Of a stretch of 64,000 bases of DNA, positions 25,587 through 39,600 are shown piece after piece. The stretch spans positions 14,756,001-14,820,000 of the forward strand of contig NC_060112.1 in assembly GCF_021155765.1 (NCBI RefSeq), in the 5' to 3' direction. The DNA is from Diprion similis (taxonomy: Eukaryota; Arthropoda; Insecta; Hymenoptera; Diprionidae). Numbering within the stretch: position 1 is the stretch's first letter; every line of letters begins with the position of its first letter. A program made the position numbers and the translations under genes. Under the pieces are notes generated by a model. It searched no databases. It was not told where the DNA came from and saw only the letters and a program-made list of their open reading frames with translations.

Positions 25587-25842
25587 CACAGATAGAAAAA
25601 TATTGTAAATTTTACATCTCCTATGGTGAATACAGGGACAGCACTTTTTTGGAGTTAAATCTACAGCAATTGTGGCAAGACTTACAAATCCGATAATAAG
25701 AGTTACAAAACCAATAGGTATTAAGAGTTACAACATGCTTTGATAGTTCTACCACAATTGATGTAAATCTGAGTCTAAAAAAGTGATGTCCGTATATTTA
25801 TCGCAACAGATGTAAAATCTACATTACATTTTTTTCCGTGTG
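25587..25842. mobile_element. 256-bp MITE with TA flanks
   Basis: Arms 25587-25675 and 25752-25842 are inverted copies. The left end begins CACAGATAGAAAAATA and the right end, read inward on the other strand, CACACGGAAAAAAATG; shared inner blocks include TTTTACATCT, GCACTTTTTTGG-like and CAATTGTGG. TA occurs immediately outside both ends (25585-25586, 25843-25844), as in Tc1/mariner-mobilised MITEs. The spacer has TAAGAGTTACAA twice. Confidence 0.75.
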
Positions 25843-28243
25843 TATAATGACGGATAACCGGTTGGCTCGCAATGTTATACCTCTCATACCGCGAGCTGAT
25901 AGTAAATCGAGTTTTTAGAACTAAGGACTTGTCTACCACGGGCCAATTTTCAGTTTCATCACGCAATCTTCGATCTCAATTTCACTTTCATTTTGTCCAG
26001 AGGATGGTTTATTATTAATGTGTTTGAGAAATGAACAAAAGCCGCGTAACAGAAATTCTTATCAGATAGTTCAAACACACGTCTACGTATGCGATACACC
26101 CCCACATACGTGCAGTATAAAATTTTTGGAGTATTGATCAGAAAGGAATTTTTGAAAATACCGAAGGTTTGATTGTGTCCGAGACAATAATTGACACAGT
26201 CCGAAAAAAAAACGGCAGAAACAATTTGGACGCTTTTGGCTTCGGATGCGGATGCGGAAATGATTTTCGTTCCTGCCATGCTATCGCAAACTCTTTATTG
26301 GATTTTCGATATCGGGTATGACAAGTCGCCTCACGTACCACTGAACAGAGTTACAGCGAACTGCGGTCGTCAGGTTACTTCCTGATTCGCGGCAGCTTCT
26401 ACCAAATATATCTGCGAATACTCACCGAGTGCAGGGCGATTACCCCTACATCCGATATTCTCAATGCATAAAAGTAATACACGTATATGTATACGTCGAA
26501 ACGTTCCGCGTACTGTAAAGCGTTCCGACAAGCAACATTCCGGTTACGTTGAACCCTCTGGGGAACTGGACAGGACGATATGCGATGCTCAAAACGTTGC
26601 CGACGTCCACAGGAATATTTTTCTCCTCTGGTTTCCGCGTACATAAATGACTAGAAAATGAGGGTAATTCTTCAGATTTAATTGCCAGAAGTGGGAGATA
26701 AAGTTTTATGAAGATCGAGGATTTGTAGATGATACTCGTTTTAGGTATTTCAATATCGCTTTAGAGTTGAAACGTGAAATAATTAGCACATCGTTAATGC
26801 ATGAATGCTTATTATTGTATAATCTCTGCAGCTGCAGGCGATTCGGCGTAATTTCGTTATACGAAGACTCAATATCATCCGACAGCAAGTAATCACCACC
26901 ATAATATGACGGTCAGCGATAACGATTATCTCGTATGCACGCTTCATTTTAACTACCCAATTTTTCTCTCTCTCCTCGCATCACATCGCTACACGTGGGG
27001 GATAGCTCCGAGCATTGCAGAACTTATCTTAAAACCTCTCTTTGCATGCAAGAACCGCGAGCTGTCTTTGAAATGTATATAGCATCGCAGTCTCAGGCGT
27101 GCGTCCGAGAGAAATACGTGAGAATGTACGATCCTACGTGTTATACGTATAAGTATACGTATACGACATGCGTCTATATCGAAGCTCTCCTACATCGCGA
27201 AGAAGGTTGTGGAGCATAGAAATATGACTATGCCGCAAGCCCGATTACACGTACTTGACTCAATGGCGCTGATATCTGTAAAGGAGAGAAGAGAGGAGGA
27301 TCGGAGATGAAAGCAAACCTATCGAAGCAAGAAGGGATGTGTGCTGTATGCGCCGGTGAACCTGCTTACGCAAGAAGTCTGAGGAGTAGTCCGTAGTTTC
27401 TTGGCTAGAGGGACTAATCGTAGGCATAGGCGTGTAGCTTATCGGGGAAGAGTCAGGACGAGTTCAGGTTAGACCAGCCCACACGTAACCGGGAGTGAAT
27501 CACGGATTGGCGAGCAGGCGTTCGGAAGAATCTACCTAATTACCTACCTACTATAGCTAGACCTTGCAGGCTAGTCGAGACGAGACTCTGGGAAGCTTCT
27601 ATATCTTAGCTATATAGCATTACTTCGGAAGTCTTGAACTTTCACTGGCGAACCTCGCGATGCGTGGCCCCTAACATCATCCACACATTCAGATGATATA
27701 TGTCATCAGCCTGTGGAACTCCGTTTGGTACCTCGTATAAAATCGTTTACCGCTAATTAGCGTCATTCGTTTAATTAATTAGTCATTCGGAGCAGGGATT
27801 CTAGCATGGGTGTAACTCGTGAGGTCACATCGCGATATGAGGCTTATTTAATCTCAATTTCAAATTAGGTAATAATCATATGCTCATCTAGGATTATCTT
27901 TTCGTTTGTTCCTTTCGCAACGCGATCATTTCGACGGCGTGTTTTTTCGGTCTCACGATCAGTTCGTCCGTCGACCGGGATCCAGACTCTGGCCCTTTCG
28001 AGACCCTGCGTTACGTCATCTACGGACGAATTCTTCGCCCGGTGTATAACGGTTTTGTTACAGCACGAATCGATCGGTTATACCTACCACGCGTGTATCT
28101 TGTTTCGTTGAAACTTTTTTCCTGTCCATGAAATTCATTTTCATATCCCGACATATGATAATTGTCGTTTAACCCTGAGAAATTCAGATGATCTACAAGA
28201 TTCCGTTACTGACGTCATCTGTTTTGGTGTAATATTAAAAAAC

Positions 28244-28249
<6 letters not shown>

Positions 28250-28288
<39 letters not shown>
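28250..28288. repeat. (TA)n microsatellite
   Basis: About 19 uninterrupted TA units. Confidence 0.95.
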
Positions 28289-28293
<5 letters not shown>

Positions 28294-29569
28294 TTAATAT
28301 ACATATATAGCTGTAAAACATAAGTGATGTAATTCTTGAACAAGAAAATATAGTTGAAGCATTCTGAAAACAACGAAATAGTGTTAAAGACAGTAAAGAT
28401 AGCTCACAAGAAATCGTTGACAACGTTTAATATACGGGGCGAACAGATTCTCCTGGTCAAACCAGTCGTTGTAGCAGTAGTCGAAGGTGGAGTTACTACG
28501 CCAGTCTGGTAGGTAAGTATTTATGTACACATATGTGTACGTATGACTTGTGAATGGGGATCGTTGAAAAAGTTGATCCAGCTTCTTATGCCGAGCTCGA
28601 TACAAAATTTCAGATTACAATATGCAATCAACAATAATGCATGCGTTTGATTTTCAGTTCGTCCGCGACACGTGTCGAATTGTTTTCTGTGCGTATTTTC
28701 GTTTTTTTTTTTTATGGAAAAAACAAGAAAATAAAAATAAAAATAAAATTGAACAAAAAAAAAACAGAAAAATGAAACGAAACTAACTGTTCACTTTGCA
28801 ACGAATCTGTCAGAGGATACCTGTTTCTACACGCCTACCGAAGTGTGACGGGGTGAGACCCCTTGGCCTCTCGAGTGACCTTCGTCGGACCAACATTGTC
28901 TTGTTATGTGATGAAACTTCGTCGGAACCCGGTCTGATCAACAGTCTGGCACAAAGGTACCGGGGATGAGGCCGTAGGTCTGCTCTAATCCACATCCTTC
29001 GCTATTGAAGAGGGTTGCTAGTGGCCGAAGCACGAGAGGACAATACTCTAGATTTAGGACAACGAGGAGAGGGGGAATGAGAAACGGGAAATGGGAACGA
29101 GAACGAGAACGAGAACGAGAGAGGAACGAAAACAAACGGCCGTCTAGACTTGGCGCGTATACCGCTCACATAATGCAGACTTAATCGCTCTACGACCTTC
29201 GGAGTGGTCAGCTTCCTCTTACAATTGGTAAGACCATTGAGACGGCTATGGAGGTAGAAACGCGCCGGTTCTCGCACACCCGATTCTCAAGCGGCTCTTC
29301 CTTCTCGCCCGGTTAATATAGACTCGTTGATATAACAGAGAGAAACCCTGCATCGTGCAGGTACTTGCTGCCGATGTCGGCGGATAACGGTTCACCGTTC
29401 GTTCGGTACCCGCAGTACTCTCGACATGGATGAAATTTCAACAACTTTTAGCAGCGAAAATTCCACGTTTTATTATCCGACACCCGTTCACCGTTGATTA
29501 TACATCGCGAACTTGAGACGCGACCGGCTCGTTTTATCCCGCCTTCTCTGTATCGTAGGCAGTCCCAGT

Positions 29570-29829
29570 ACGTTCAATCCAAGTGCGACAGTTGAAACCA
29601 GTGCGTGGTGGCAAAGCTCTGCAGAACTCCTGCTGCATCTGTATATCGTGTTTTCGGTTTATTCTTAAAACCCCTGGGGGGTAATCTCCCGTGCTGTGAT
29701 CATTTCGACTTTCTGCTATATTCTTGTGTCTAAATCACACCTGGAGTGAAAGAATTTTTCAAGACCAATTAGTAAGCTCCAAGACACGAGATGCCAGGGG
29801 CGTTATAGGCTGCCGATGTGATAAAAGGT
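29570..29829 (+). other. Possible untranslated first exon
   Basis: A GC-richer segment ends at a strong donor AAAAG|GTAAGATC (29829/29830). It has no long frame: the ATG before the donor meets a stop after four codons. An initiator-like CAGTCC lies near 29569. It could be a 5' exon of a transcript reading rightwards, conceivably a distal start for shade 11.7 kb downstream, but nothing in the sequence proves transcription. Confidence 0.2.
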
Positions 29830-32640
29830 AAGATCTCCGTTATTACTTATACACACTTGTCTCGCGCTAAGTTGAAGGTCAAGGAGGTTGAATTGTTATC
29901 CTTTTACCGAATGAAGAATCTTTAAGCGATTCGATGATTACAGGGTAGTTTAGCGTAGTCGTTACCGGATTTATTACTTCAAATTGTATAGTTTAGACCA
30001 TCTCTGTATAATCATTGTCGAAAGTGATTTCGAATAAAAAGTCGAACCACGTGTTAATATACCGTACTTGACTATCAGACGAATGAATGAAAAAACATTT
30101 ATGGCCAAGGTGAATCGATTCGTTGGTTTTGCAATGCCATCGGGTATTGCCTGAAAATTCGATACGATCCTATGTGATCGTCAAGCGTAAGAATATGTAT
30201 ATAAATATTCAAGAAAGTACCCCACCGTGCACGTGATCGCAGATAAATCGGGAATAATCCGTTTCGTAAGTGAGGTTCTTGTCGATTGTAAAAAACCGTT
30301 TATCACGGACGCGTGGCATTGAAACCACGCACGGGGCACGGTGATGTGTCAACTTATAGGTATACCAGTTCGTCACTTAATGTAATGATATTAATCACGT
30401 CTATTTTTAAAATCGCTTAAAAAAAAAGGCTATCGAATGATACCCTAATTCAAATTCGTACGAAGCCAAGTGAACTCCGAGTGTTCGGCACGTTTCTTGC
30501 AGATTGTTAACGATCGCTTGACCTCGATGGGAGGGAGGGATAAGTAATCTCCGTGATTTTAGGATAGGTTTAATGATGCACAAGCGCAACATGCGCGGTG
30601 GAATAACGCCGTAATTCCACCTAACAATAAGGGGTCCACCCCCTCTTGTTATATTCGACTTGTCTCTTGTCCCCTTTTCTCTTCCCTTTCGTCGGTGGCA
30701 CTTTCCGCGTATTCTTACCCCCGCATATAGTCGTCCCTGGGTCGCGACCCGATCACCACCTTCGCCTTCACGCCGACGTATAACCGTCACTCCATCATTC
30801 CATCGCGACGCTCGCACCTTCGGTTATATGGAGACCGTGGACCGTTAAATACGAGGATAGATTCGCACTTCGTTGGAAGAGACAGCGGCCGAAGTGAGAG
30901 ATTTTTTCAAACATCATACGTGCTCGTGTAACCGTCAAGGCATGTGAAAACATTTTGATGCTACTACTATTCTAGTGTTGTAATTATTTGTATGGTTTTT
31001 TTTTTTTTCTCTTTGTTGATAAAACAGTTTTCAACGAACGAAATAATACGTGATTGTGAATACGTAATTGTGGTTGAATGGTTAAAAAATTATAACAACT
31101 TCTTACAAAATTGTAGATATTTTGTGATTGATTTAAAAAAAATTTTTTTTATCGTAATTACAAGTTCAAAGTTTGTCGGGTGCGGTTGATTGCAATATCG
31201 GTTCAAAAGTTAGAAGTGCTCTCGAAAAAGTTACAACTGCTTTAAGCCTGCTGTCTACACTTTTTTCTGTCTTGAATCCCACATTTCTTACACATCCGAC
31301 AAATTAAACGGTACGTACTGACGTGCAAACTTTGCTTCTATTAGGCAAGCTTTGCTTGTTGGTTTAAGTTGTTTCGCGTTCGAGTGCGTTCGATTGTATT
31401 CATGGCGTAGATACTCTCGGTATTCAAAATTGTGAAAACGAGTGAATTCTTGATTATGGAAATATCAGTTTGTCTGATCGCTCATCTTGCACAATTAACA
31501 ATTATATGGACGCGAAAAGCAGCTGTCTATACCGCGCGACTTGACAACCTCGCGCAACGTATAATAATCCTGTTTACGTCGAAGACGCGAAACGTCAAAT
31601 ACTTCTCAGGAATACCGTGAGGTTTTTGAAAGGGTAAGACAGAAAAAAGAGGGCTTATCGAAGCCTTCGAATGCGAATATTATGCTTGTGAACGATTTTT
31701 CAATTTTAAAAGTTGAAATATTTTTTACTTCATCGTTTATAAAAACACACGCCTACTCCGATTTTTTCATTCACCTTACTAGAATGATACTAAAATAGAA
31801 AATTCAATTTTGACATGTTAAAAGTGGGTTGAAATCTACTATAGTGGTCTCTATAGTTGGCTTCCGTGTATAATAAGGTAGAAACTTAGCTTCAATTTTT
31901 GTTGCCTATTTTTTGCACTCGGTAAAAATCAACACGTTTAAAATGCCTTTACATTCCTGACGTGCGGCGTGTCATTTATATATTTATATATATGTGTATA
32001 TATATACAGGTGTGATTACGTAACTTGAATATTTTTGATAGGAGAAAGGCTGCAGTCAGTTAACTGTTTTTTCGTATACCTATAACGAAGCGTTTCTTTT
32101 ATCGACCCGCACAGTAAACGGTGCTCGGCTCTTGAGTTTATTTGTTATATACGTTTATCGCATGGATCGCGAGATGAAAGTGTCCGAAATTTGTCTTTGC
32201 ACGATCTTGTTTCTCAATCATTAGATATTTGTAAACCCAATCGCGTGCGCCTCAAACGCTACAATCGTTTTAAAGCTTATACTTTGAGTTTTTCTCTATC
32301 TAGTCGTAAGCCACTTGCGACTAACATGGAATAGACTTTCCAACTAGACTACGACGGCGACAACGGAGCGCGTAGTTTTGATTTCACGTTTCCGTCTCCA
32401 ATTTTTGTACACAGCCAATAAAATAACTGCCAATAAGGAAAAGAAGAACACCAGCGATATCATCGATGTTACCGGTGTATAGAGAAACGAGTTCTCTCGA
32501 GTACACGTAGCTTTACGTCTATGCGATACGAATCTACGGTAATCAAAGAAGCTGAGAGCTAGTAACAAGTTGCAGCTTAATGTCGGCACCGGGAGAGTAA
32601 GGAGAGGAAATTGGCTCTCCCGGTTATCACGATCACGCTC

Positions 32641-32671
32641 ATCATCTTCATCTTCGTCTTCATCGTCTTCA

Positions 32672-32717
<46 letters not shown>

Positions 32718-32718
32718 G
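32641..32718. repeat. (TCG/TCT/TCA)n trinucleotide microsatellite
   Basis: Starts as mixed TCATCTTCGTCT repeats and ends in about 15 pure GTC units. On the minus strand one frame reads poly-Asp, on the plus strand poly-Ser or poly-Val; these frames are by-products of the repeat. Confidence 0.95.
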
Positions 32719-33002
32719 GAGAAAGAGAGTCCCCCCCAAGTTCATCACTCTGTATCACTGCTGCCCTCCACATCGTGCGTCGAGGAAGCTGTATTCCATT
32801 CTATCATAGAAGTCTTGTCACTGTTTTGCTTGGTCCGATTGTCGGTGGTCCCTCGGGAGGCCGAGGAGTCGGGTAGAGCCTTTGCTGCTTCGCGTCTTGA
32901 GTACGCAGTGAGACGCCCAGGAGACAAGGAGACGCAGCCAGGAAAACGGGGAAACAGTTAGCCAGTCGTCGCAGATCCTCGTTCCTCTTCTGCACACCGG
33001 TA

Positions 33003-33076
33003 CACCTTCTTCTTCTCCTTCTTTTTCTTCTCCTTTTCCTTCTTCTTCTTCTTCTTCTTCTGCTTCTGCTTCTGCT
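33003..33076. repeat. (CTT)n/(TTC TGC)n pyrimidine-rich microsatellite
   Basis: CTTCTT and CTTTTT runs passing into CTTCTG triplets; almost pure pyrimidine on the plus strand. Confidence 0.9.
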
Positions 33077-33593
33077 TATTCATTCGCATGTACATCGCGA
33101 TCCCGGATGCGTCCGCGGTTATCACCGCGTCCCGGTAGCGCGGGGACAACAACCGGTACACGTGGGTAATTCGCCTCTCCCTTCGTACACGAGTATCTAT
33201 ATATAATATACACACTATTCTGCAGTATGCAATGACGTAACGTTTAATTGCCTTGAACCCTGTAATACGCGAGACCGGCGGGTGGTGCACACATTGCTTT
33301 TTTTTATTCTGCACAATATACTATAGGTGTATAATATAGGTTGTAACACCGTCGCGTTCGCATTCGAGTCTTGGATTTCGTTAGCAAGAGTCGTGCCCCG
33401 CGTTTATAATTCTCCAAGCAGTTGTATAATGTGATAATTAACGGAGTCACTCAGTCCGCTTCCTGCAAGAGTAAAAATTCCCAGTTTATTCCGCGAATTT
33501 AACATATCGCAGCAAGTTTTTTCGCCCTCAGCTCAGTGGCGGGGTCTCCCGTTCGATCGCTTTTTTGTTACACATGAAGCTGCGTGAAAACTA

Positions 33594-33652
33594 CAAACAC
33601 ACACATACACACACACACACGCACGCGCACGCAAACAAACACGCGCGCGCGA
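33594..33652. repeat. (CA)n/(CG)n purine-pyrimidine alternating tract
   Basis: ACACACACATACACACAC passing into GCACGCGCACGC and CGCGCGCG, an alternating tract of the kind able to adopt Z-DNA. Confidence 0.9.
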
Positions 33653-36600
33653 GAAGAAACAGAAAAGAAAAAACATTCACCGGGGAGGAGAGGAAAGAAG
33701 CTGCAGGGATTTGCGAGGACGCCGGTTGTTATCAGCGCGCACGCCGTACGTCTGTCGATAGGTTCTGTAACAATAACGTGTGCCCCGTTCTACGTTATAC
33801 GGTGTCGAGGAGAGGATGAGGAGAACGTCGATTAGGTTGTGACGACGCGTCAAGTCCCGCCTGAGTCGAGCCACGCGAGCCAACCGAGTTACTTCTTGAT
33901 GGTCCGGTAAAATTTTTCGAAACTTAGTATTGCGTTTGCGTAAACATTCAGGTATATACCTACATGTATGTACACCTATGTGCATGTGCACGTGTACGTA
34001 CGCTATCCACACATATACCCTCGGGTTTGCTCATCTAATCGTAAGTTAATACACCTCGCGACGCCGACGACGCCGATGCCGACGACGCCCGCGCCGCCTT
34101 CCCCAGCTCTACCAGATATTGCAAATGTCAGGGGACAACTAACTCCCTCCGTAGGACACACGACTCGTCGTTCCGAAGCCTTCAGGATTTATACACCCCC
34201 CGCACGTTACATGGCACAAGTAGTCGGGCGTGATGGCATCCTTCGCCTAGTGGGTCCCGCGCTACCGGCTTTTACGCTTATCCTTCGTCTTTTCGCCTGG
34301 GTTGCGGTCCGGTTTTTACTTAACAACTATTGCATCGATCGCCACGGTGAGTATAGTTGTACGCACGGATAGGTGGTAGAAATTAAAAAAAGAATTAAAA
34401 TGAAACATGAAAAAAATCAAAAGAAAACGGAAAACTATTTCGTTTCTTAACTTACTTTCGCAAGTAGTGGTGTTGTACCAGTAATATGTATTTGTTTATT
34501 CTTGCGTGGATCGAGTGTTGGAGATTGATTGTAAGTTTCGCTTTCTCGCGTATCTCCGCTTTAAGGACCTTGAGGGAAGTCCAGGGCTGATCTTGCCGGA
34601 TGGTCAAGGACGTCCGGAGCGTTTCGCGTCAAGGGTGCGCCGCGCGGCTCTCGAGGCGTTTAAAAGCGTCCTAGCGTCGTCGGACCGATCGTACGGGTTG
34701 ACAAATGGGTCGGGGGTCGAGATAAACCAATTATAATACGTTCCTTTTTATTGACGAACGATGCCGACCTCCGTATACGTGTGTACACATTTTCTCTACA
34801 ATACATGTACGTTAACAATGTGTACAATTTATGCGAATGAGAAAAATCGGTGTTTGTTGGACTCGGATGACAGATACGAAACGATCATAGCGGCCTTATC
34901 GAACTTCTCTATTATACAAACAATTCATAATATCCCACATTGCAGACTCAGCTCGTTACTTGGTTACACATTGCTGCACTATTTACATTAACGAACATGA
35001 GAAACCTGCGGCGTCACATGCGTCCTGGTGCATGGTTCAAAATCCATGATGTCATGTACGCTATACGCACAACTACGCGTCGCATTCACTTTGCCGAGCG
35101 AATACCTTAGATACACTCTTACGAATGTGTATATATGCATATATGTATATAATTTAATGACCGGCGCCTCTTTAACGACCCGGGCAACTGATGGTTGCCC
35201 ATATGGTGCATATATTCGTGTTATATATTTACGCATGACTGAAATTAACGCACCGCTATGATTCAATCCTGTTTATTATTCAAACACTTTCTTCCTTCGG
35301 ATGAGTGTAATATCGTTCTCCGTTATCTCTACTCCTCTGAATTCGTCCCTTAAAGGACGTTATATACGCTTCGCGAGTGACGTACGACGTACGCAATACC
35401 ACGTATATGCAAACACGCACCTTATAACACAGGATACTTACCTGAGTTACGTCTTTCCATACCGCGTGACCCATATTTACTTGGAATTCATTTCTGTATC
35501 TCTGTGTATTTTTCTTCTTTCGCTTGGCGTACCATAAAGTACAATTCGCTTTGTACCCGTAGTATTATAATACCGCTTGGTGGTTACATGAATAAAATTG
35601 CTCAACATAGCTTCACCATGACAATGAAGCGCGTTTGCAGCCGCGGTTTGTAAACTTACACCTGATTGCATCTAGTTTCAGGTTTTATAAAATATCGATA
35701 ACAGACGTACCTTACGCATGCATAAAACGACTCGTAAAACGATGCATCTTCATTCCTAGTTGGAAAACGCGAGAGTTTGTCAATCCCGCTCATTCCAGAT
35801 GGTCGCGTTTCTCTCTACGTCGAGGATAGGTAATCCATGCTTTACTCCGCAGACACACCGCGTACTTTTGCCCGACAATTTCACATTGTGGTGACAAACA
35901 TTGTCTTATTTTATAGACACCGTTTAAAAACTCATTGTAGGTACGAGCTGCTGTATATTTAGGTACAGTGAAAAAAAAATTTCATATATCTATATTGAAA
36001 TCACGGAGGCTGAAAATCATGCAGAGTACAACGAATGCCCAAATTGAAACCATAAGTAACTCGTGGCAAAGAAAGTAATACAAGTAACTCAAAGTCGAAT
36101 CTATTTTTTCTTAATTATAACATATCTGGGGGATTTTAAATGATTTGCAACGTCCGATCAATCAGTTCGAAGAATGGTTGTTGCCCGTTTTGTATGTAGA
36201 AATTTGCACGTGTAGTTTTATTTGAAAGCTTTGCAGAACATTATATTTCATTTTCAGTCATAGAAAAAATGTTTTCTTTTTTTTTTTTGATGTTGCACTT
36301 TTTCGGAGAGAAAATCGAAGACCACGTCTTTAAGTACTTAAACCGGGTGTCATACGGATATTTGAAACGGTAACTTTTGACCTGATCATTTCAAAGTATT
36401 ATGCGTGAATTGTATAAAAGCGTACGTGTAAGAGATCGGTTTTTTAAAACCGATCGAATCGGTTTTTGTATCAGATTGTGTGGCAATTAGGTGATTTTTA
36501 ATATGCTGTAATCGTTTGTACAGATAACATAGACTTAGCGAAAACATTTATCCTTGACTAATAATGATTAATATGGATGGAATATACAATAGCGGAAAAA

Positions 36601-39600
36601 AAAGAAAATTATAAACTGCATACGTTTATTGATTTACAATCACGTACTGATATATGTCCATAATTATTGTGTACATTTTGATCACAATTGATAACCGCAT
36701 GCTCGTTGTATGCGAGCAAGTATTGAACTCTTATATTACAATGTAATATTTCACATTCGTATTTTTTACATGCACAATTGTATATTATTATAGCTTGTGA
36801 TCAAAAGGCAACTTGATTCAGTAATTTACGTTGCTTGCTGTTTTTAAATTCATACACGATAATTCTTATAAATAGTTGTAGTATCGAGGAAACGTGTATC
36901 GCGAATTAAATTCTGTAGAAATTGAAAGCTTAGACCCACTCGTCTAAAGCCCGTCCATTAATCATCGTATTGAGTTTCTCTAATGCTCGAATTGCCTGGA
37001 AGGCACGTAATTTTCAAGGGGAACTGCGCTCAAATGAGTTTAATGAATTAAACTTATTGTTAACGACAAATCCGGGTGAGCCTAGAGCTGTACTTTATGT
37101 ATGATAATTGAGATGTCTTAATTGAAATTATACGTTAATTTAAAATGAAAAATGACGAAGGACGATATAAGCGGTGAAAATCTTGTGAGAAATTTATTCA
37201 CGACTTTGCAGATAATTTCTACGAAATATTTATAGAAAATAAATTGTGAGAATTAATCTGGCGCAGCATCCGAACCGAATAGATTCTCATGGAATTTCAT
37301 TATGTGGCATAAGTTATGTACGTTCTGTATGGGAAAGATTGAGAGAGCCGGACGCATTGTCTTGATGCGGAGCCGAGGGGCGAGAAGTCGTCGAAGTGTC
37401 AATTATTCTTGACCACAAACTCAATGCCCCATCAAGTAGGTACAGAAGCAAACGACGCGTTGATACATTAAAACGTCGACGTTCATCGTCAGCCCCGCGC
37501 TCCGACGATTTGATTCACTAACGCACATGGCAGGCTCAATCTTTATACTGGACGCTCGCTTTAATGCTCTCTATTTTCTCTTCTCACTCATCTCTCCGCT
37601 CTCTTTACTCTGATCTTCTCGTGTCACTCTTAGCTCGACGTATTTTACGCTTATATAATCTTGAGTGCACCATGCGCATGGTGCGGTGTAACGCGAGATT
37701 CACGCACCCTTCATACAGCGCTGACAGCCCTCTTTCGTTTATGTTTGTACGGTGGTGAAAACTTGTTTCATTATAGTCAGTAAGAAAAATTGCTACGCTT
37801 CCAGAATAAATGTCAGTTACGCCTTATCTGCAGCTGTGACATTGTGAAAATATTTAAAAATTTCGCAAGATTTTTAAAGAAAGAATTAACGCTGCGAAGT
37901 GGGATTATTTTCACTCGAGATAACACTGTGTGTTAAACCATATATTTTTCACCTTTTATTGCGTATATATAGGTATATACGCTCTAACACCTGTCGCCTA
38001 TAAATTCATATCACGTTGAGCTGTACATTCGCAATTTTTATTCTTCGAATCGGTGTTCTCGGTTTCTATCTATTTCTTGATATGTACTTTTCTTGCTTTT
38101 GGGGGATCCGCTGACGTATTCGTTTGCCGGAAGAAAGTGTACACAATGAGTAATCGCATTACTTATACCTAGCTTACGTCTGATATGTGTAGCACATATG
38201 CTATCGCACGTTGCTATACATGAATTGTGACTTGTAATTATTTTTACACGCTTCTTTTAATCACATTTTTTTTTACCTGTGCATAGTCCGCTCTCGGCGT
38301 TCTGATCATATATGACATATCACTTCCGTATATAATATACCCGTTTGTAGGTTACACGTGCGTCTACTTCGACATATTACGCACCTAATTTGCATATGTA
38401 ATATGTGGAAAGTATTAAAGAACTGATTGAAAAAATTTATATCGTGCAATCGCAGCGTTGGAATATCTCATTTTCTCCTTATTCTGTAATCACGGGGACA
38501 TCGTACCGTCATTAATATTTCTCAATACTGTTGTTTCTGTGATTATGAAATTTTTTTTTCAGTTAATAATATCATTAAATTTTCTCAAACGACTATCAAA
38601 GATATTGAAAATTGCTTAACTGCTGCTGAGGTAATTTTTTATGCCTGTTCAGATTTATAAATGTACAGTGTCAAATTTTCGATAGGTAAAAGTCGTGGTA
38701 ACGTAAACCGTGCTAATAAAATGACGTCGATTTTATCATGATCATTAATACTGGGTCGCATAACTATGTGTGATCGAGACTAAATGTAAGTTCTTGCAGC
38801 TGTTTCTAACTCGGAAGTCAGGTCGTATAGTGAATGTGTTCAGTTATAAGTGTAAGGTATGCAGCTGCGGAGTAAAACGAAATTAATAAGGCCATGAATA
38901 TGGCTCCTTTTCACCTAACGTTAGTTCAATATCAGAGAGAAGGGTCAGATTTTACTGAAGTATGTGATCGAGTGGATGGATAATAGTTATATTCTCCGAT
39001 TCTGACTTTGAGCCGGAGATATCGATGAGATCATTAAACTGAACAGTGTTCTATAGACGAACGGTTAATCGGGCGAAAGTTATCTGTGCGATCCAAATTC
39101 TATACAATCAACCACTTTACGATGTGCGATCTTTCGACTTTGGTTATCAAAAAGTTACGCACATTGACCCGGGAAAGTTTTGTATAGCCAGATCATTCGA
39201 GGCTTTCATTCGCGTTGCTATTCGGATATCAGAGCTTCGTTGGGAGTAGAAAGCTCCACATTCTACAAGAACTTTTTCGTGTCACTGCACATTCGCCTAG
39301 GCTGCGAGATCGGGACGTAAAAATCTCCAAGGAGCGGACCTTTTGCCGACTATCATTATATACTTTCACTGTGTTATTTCTGTAGTACCAGATAGTACAA
39401 GAAGCATCAGGTTTTCACGTGTGCGATATTAATACACGTGTGGATTTTCAAGGGTTGCCACAATAGTAGGGTAATAGGGTAAACCTCGTGTTTCGAAGTG
39501 GCTTCCGAAGCTTGAACAGTTCGTGGAATTTGTGAATTTTGCCGCTGTTTGGTTATTCATACAGCAACACGCTGAATCCGTAAATTCCGAATTCACGCCA

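Larger units (their letters stand above)
18409..29560. other. Long gene-free stretch
   Basis: No recognisable coding exon on either strand across about 11 kb; short frames present lack family signatures and supported splice context. It contains two inverted-repeat elements (23757-23945, 25587-25842), a perfect 18-bp palindrome (22691-22708, TTAACTCCTAGGAGTTAA) and a (TA)n run (28250-28288). Base composition rises in GC and CpG after about 26.9 kb, which may mark regulatory DNA. Confidence 0.45.

Noticed and set aside
28938-29277. Ser/Arg-rich minus-strand frames
   Set aside because: Generated by GAACGAGAAC repeats near 29095-29130; no other support.
32344-32748. 134-residue minus-strand frame with poly-Asp and a hydrophobic segment
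   Set aside because: The Asp run comes from the GTC microsatellite; the hydrophobic part has no supported exon context or family match.
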